Part shown: piece after piece, positions 60,433 through 64,000 of the stretch
How the letters are laid out: every line of letters begins with the position of its first letter
Position numbering within the stretch: position 1 is the stretch's first letter
Assembly (NCBI GenBank): GCA_949987565.1
Contig: OX465114.1
Coordinates: 7,160,933 to 7,224,932 of the forward strand
DNA length: 64,000 nucleotides
Reading direction: 5' to 3'
Source of the DNA: Luidia sarsii
Lineage: Eukaryota; Echinodermata; Asteroidea; Paxillosida; Luidiidae
Position numbers and translations under genes: made by a program
The notes under the pieces: model-generated
The model's input: the letters and a program-made list of their open reading frames with translations, nothing else
Told to the model about the DNA's origin: nothing
Database searches by the model: none

Positions 60433-63400
60433 TCATAAAATCATCATAGTATGTTCGATTTCAGATTTTTCACTGCTGATGGATAGATCTTTCCAAGGCC
60501 TGTTAGCAGGCCAAGTTTTAGCTTCGTCAATATAATAATGAAGGAGATAATAACGTGCAAAGTGTATTTTTCTTTCCAGCTGCTGTCCGCCGAATGACTG
60601 TTGTGTACTGCTGTCTGCACACACAAGCTGCCTGAGTGACTGAGGTTGGTTCTTTTTGCTTGATCATAAAATCATCATAGTATGTTTGATTTCAGATTTT
60701 TCACTGCTGATGGATAGATCTTTCCAAGGCCTGTTAGCAGGCCAAGTTTTAGCTTCGTCAATATAAAAATGAAGGAGATATTAACGTGCAAAGTGTATTT
60801 TTCTTTCCAGCTGCTGTCCGCCGACTGACTGTTGTGTACTGCTGTCTGCACACACAAGCTGCCTGAGTGACTGAGGTTGGTTCTTTTTGCTTGATCATAA
60901 AATCATCATACTGTGTTTGATTTCAGATTTTTCACTGCTGATGGATAGATCTTTCCAAGGCCTGTTAGCAGGCCAAGTTTTAGCTTCGTCAATATAATAA
61001 TGAAGGAGATATTAACGTGCAAAGTTTATTTTTCTTTCCAGCTGCTGTCCTCCGACTGACTGTTGTGTACTGCTGTCTGCAAACACAAGCTGCCTGAGTG
61101 ACTGAGGTTGGTTCTTTTTGCTTGATCATAAAATCATCATAGTATGTTCGATTTCAGATTTTTCACTGCTGATGGATAGATCTTTCCAAGGCCTGTTAGC
61201 AGGCCAAGTTTTAGCTTCGTCAATATAATAATGAAGGACATATTAACGTGCAAAGTGTATTTTTCTTTCCAGCTGCTGTCCGCCGACTGACTGTTGTGTA
61301 CTGCTGTCTGCACACACAAGCTGCCTGAGTGACTGAGGTTGGTTCTTTTTGCTTGATCATAAAATCATCATAGTATGTTCGATTTCAGATTTATCACTAC
61401 TAATGGATAGATCTTTCCAAGGCCTGTTAGCAGGTCAAGTTTTAGCTTCGTCAATATAAAAATTAAGGAGATATTAACGTGCAAAGTGTAGTTTTCTTTC
61501 CAGCTGCTGTCCGCCGACTGACTGTTGTGTACTGCTGTCTGCACACACAAGCTGCCTGAGTGACTGAGGTTGGTTCTTTTTGCTTGATCATAAAATCATC
61601 ATACTGTGTTCGATTTCAGATTTTTCACTGCTGATGGATAGATCTTTCCAAGGCCTGTTAGCAGGTCAAGTTTTAGCTTCGTCAATATAAAAATGAAGGA
61701 GATATTAACGTGCAAAGTGTATTTTTCTTTCCAGCTGCTGTCCGCCGACTGACTGTTGTGTACTGCTGTCTGCACACACAAGCTGCCTAAGTGACTGAGG
61801 TTGGTTCTTTTTGCTTGATCATAAAATCATCATAGTATGTTCGATTTCAGATTTTTCACTGCTGATGGATAGATCTTTCCAAGGCCTGTTAGCAGGCCAA
61901 GTTTTAGCTTCGTCAATATAATAATGAAGGAGATATTAACGTGCAAAGTTTATTTTTCTTTCCAGCTGCTGTCCTCCGACTGACTGTTGTGTACTGCTGT
62001 CTGCACACACAAGCTGCCTAAGTGACTGAGGTTGGTTCTTTTTGCTTGATCATAAAATCATCATACTGTGTTCGATTTCAGATTTTTCAACACTGATGGA
62101 TAGATCTTTTCAAGGCCTGTTAGCAGGCCAAGTTTTAGCTTCGTCAATATAATAATGAAGGAGATATTAACGTGCAAAGTTTATTTTTCTTTCCAGCTGC
62201 TATCCTCCGACTGACTGTTGTGTACTGCTGTGAGCACACACAAGCTGCCTAAGTGACTGAGGTTGGTTCTTTTTGCTTGATCGTAAAATCATCATACTGT
62301 GTTCGATTTCAGATTTTTCAACACTGATAGATAGATCTTTTCAAGGCCTGTTAGCAGGCCACGTTTTAGCTTCGTCAATATAAAAATGAAGGAGATATTA
62401 ACGTGCAAAGTGTATTTTTCTTTCCAGCTGCTGTCCGCCGACTGACTGTTGTGTACTGCTGTCTGCACACACAAGCTGCCTGAGTGACTGAGGTTGGTTC
62501 TTTTTGCTTGATCATAAAATCATCATACTGTGTTCGATTTCAGATTTATCACTACTGATGGATAGATCTTTCCAAGGCCTGTTAGCAGGTCAAGTTTTAG
62601 CTTCGTCAATATAAAAATGAAGGAGATATTAACGTGCAAAGTGTATTTTTCTTTCCAGCTGCTGTCCGCCGACTGACTGTTGTGTACTGCTGTCTGCACA
62701 CACAAGCTGCCTGAGTGACTGAGGTTGGTTCTTTTTACTTGATCATAAAATCATCATAGTATGTTCGATTTCAGATTTTTCACTGCTGATGGATAGATCT
62801 TTCCAAGGCCTGTTAGCAGGCCAAGTTTTAGCTTCGTCAATATAAAAATGAAGGAGATATTAACGTGCAAAGTGTATTTTTCTTTCCAGCTGCTGTCCGC
62901 CGACTGACTGTTGTGTACTGCTGTCTGCACACACAAGCTGCCTAAGTGACTGAGGTTGGTTCTTTTTGCTTGATCATAAAATCATCATAGTATGTTCGAT
63001 TTCAGATTTTTCACTGCTGATGGGTAGATCTTTCCAAGGCCTGTTAGCAGGCCAAGTTTTAGCTTCGTCAATATAATAATGAAGGACATATTAACGTGCA
63101 AAGTGTATTTTTCTTTCCAGCTGCTGTCCGCCGACTGACTGTTGTGTACTGCTGTCTGCACACACAAGCTGCCTGAGTGACTGAGGTTGGTTCTTTTTGC
63201 TTGATCATAAAATCATCATACTGTGTTCGATTTCAGATTTTTCACTGCTGATGGATAGATCTTTCCAAGGCCTGTTAGCAGGTCAAGTTTTAGCTTCGTC
63301 AATATAAAAATGAAGGAGATATTAACGTGCAAAGTGTATTTTTCTTTCCAGCTGCTGTCCGCCGACTGACTGTTGTGTACTGCTGTCTGCACACACAAGC

Positions 63401-64000
63401 TGCCTAAGTGACTGAGGTTGGTTCTTTTTGCTTAATCATAAAATCATCATAGTATGTTCGATTTCAGATTTTTCACTGCTGATGGATAGATCTTTCCAAG
63501 GCCTGTTAGCAGGCCAAGTTTTAGCTTCGTCAATATAATAATGAAGGAGATATTAACGTGCAAAGTTTATTTTTCTTTCCAGCTGCTGTCCTCCGACTGA
63601 CTGTTGTGTACTGCTGTCTGCACACACAAGCTGCCTGAGTGACTGAGGTTGGTTCTTTTTGCTTGATCATAAAATCATCATACTGTGTTCGATTTCAGAT
63701 TTATCACTACTGATGGATAGATCTTTCCAAGGCCTGTTAGCAGGTCAAGTTTTAGCTTCGTCAATATAAAAATGAAGGAGATATTAACGTGCAAAGTGTA
63801 TTTTTCTTTCCAGCTGCTGTCCGCCGACTGACTGTTGTGTACTGCTGTCTGCACACACAAGCTGCCTAAGTGACTGAGGTTGGTTCTTTTTGCTTAATCA
63901 TAAAATCATCATAGTATGTTCGATTTCAGATTTTTCACTGCTGATGGATAGATCTTTCCAAGGCCTGTTAGCAGGCCAAGTTTTAGCTTCGTCAATATAA
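60433..64000 (+). repeat. Right-hand zone of units with many private changes
   Basis: Single-copy changes are frequent here: GATAATAACG (60550), CCGAATGACTG (60594), AAACACAAGC (61082), CTATCCTCC (62202), CTGTGAGCACAC (62232-62233), GGCCACGTTTT (62362), TTTTTACTTG (62737), GATGGGTAGATC (63024). GGACATATT occurs twice (near 61239 and 63087), and CTTAATCATA twice (63434 and 63896, 462 bases apart, marking a recent dimer duplication). A CACTACTAATGG/ATTAAGG/GTAGTTTTC unit at 61368 relates it to 48201 and 6621. The repeat continues to the end of the window. Confidence 0.7.

Larger units (their letters stand above)
1..64000 (+). repeat. 231-bp head-to-tail satellite DNA array spanning the whole window
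   Basis: Every landmark (TTCGTCAATA, CAGCTG, AGATCT, GGCCTGTTAGCAGG) recurs every 231 bases from start to end, always on the same strand. That gives 277 full units (1-63987) and 13 further bases. The phase slips only four times, by one base each, and the net shift is zero. Unit GC is 95/231, counted on one consensus-like unit. Neighbouring units differ at a handful of positions, mostly recurring variants that define types. There is no interrupting unique sequence, inverted unit or inserted element. Known biology: such arrays are typical of eukaryotic centromeric or other constitutive heterochromatin, evolving by unequal crossing-over and conversion. The family is not recognised. Intergenic-spacer subrepeats of rDNA, or a tandem-repeat non-coding RNA locus, remain possible, but nothing here supports them. 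Confidence 0.98.

Noticed and set aside
60433..60624. A second, overlapping minus-strand frame of 63 codons unique to this unit
   Set aside because: It exists only because a single T-to-A change (60550) removes a stop codon in another frame. It starts at GTG and has no similarity I recognise.
48201..61598. A 57-unit (13167-bp) spacing between the CACTACTAATGG units at 48201 and 61368, equal to the copy A to copy B spacing
   Set aside because: The units on either side do not match at this offset, so the equal spacing is probably a coincidence, not a true 57-unit period.
153..63860. About 200 minus-strand reading frames of 60 codons, one per unit, looking like a multi-copy small-protein gene family
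   Set aside because: They start at TTG, are broken in about a quarter of the units, differ by unconstrained amino-acid changes and repeat only because the DNA does. No domain or expression signal is visible.
1..64000. CRISPR array
   Set aside because: The repeated element is the whole 231-bp unit with no unique spacers, and there are no cas genes.
1..64000. Exact CENP-B box (NTTCGNNNNANNCGGGN) in the unit
   Set aside because: TTCG occurs at positions 1-4 and 163-166, but neither is followed by the required A and CGGG. No match on the plus strand; the minus strand was only scanned by eye.
1..64000. Array composed of a shorter ancestral repeat (for example 77 or 33 bases)
   Set aside because: Apart from the 8-bp CTGCTGTC pair and short GACT repeats, the thirds of the unit show no visible similarity to each other.
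1..64000. A new defence system, mobile element or gene cluster hidden in the window
   Set aside because: Every stretch examined is accounted for by the 231-bp unit and its variants; no non-satellite sequence is left to encode such a system.

Overview
The whole window is one uninterrupted tandem satellite array. A 231-bp unit, about 41% GC, is repeated head-to-tail from the first base to the last: 277 complete units (1-63987) plus 13 bases of the next. Every unit lies in the same orientation. I see no unique sequence, transposon, RNA gene or believable protein-coding gene. Arrays like this belong to eukaryotic heterochromatin (centromeric, pericentromeric, sex-chromosome or B-chromosome blocks). 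I do not recognise the repeat family and cannot name the organism from the sequence.

Units are numbered here from the TTCGTCAATA that occupies positions 1-10; unit positions below use that phase. Landmarks per unit: a TATA-like A/T run at 9-16; a pyrimidine run ending in CAG at 43-57; PvuII CAGCTG at 55-60; a duplicated CTGCTGTC at 58-65 and 86-93; BclI TGATCA at 139-144 in most units; BglII AGATCT at 194-199; StuI AGGCCT at 205-210; and a 6-bp-stem hairpin at 206-221. Units differ mainly at a limited set of recurring diagnostic positions (14, 18, 24, 36, 42, 67, 112, 144, 158-160, 165, 183-184, 202, 220), which define unit types.

The unit types are arranged in nested higher-order blocks. 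A long composite block (GTGGAAAG-type unit, a run of type-A units, then type-B-rich units) starts near 1540, 17248 (truncated), 22330, 35497 and 52821. The copies at 22330-35496 and 35497-46353 adjoin and form a roughly 13-kb tandem duplication; the second is shorter by whole numbers of units. Inside and between these lie tandem dimers (462 bp), a trimer (693 bp), tetramers (924 bp), a 7-mer (1617 bp), a 9-mer (2079 bp), 10/13-mers (2310 and 3003 bp) and a 22-mer (5082 bp). The last 3.6 kb carries many single-copy changes and may lie closer to an array edge.

No genes work together here. The biology that can be read is the history of the array: unequal exchange in register, local conversion and repeated block amplification, with almost no length change within the unit. 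Block borders are given in the phase of the CATCATA segment (unit position about 153) and are accurate to about one unit. They come from reading variants by eye, not from an alignment.
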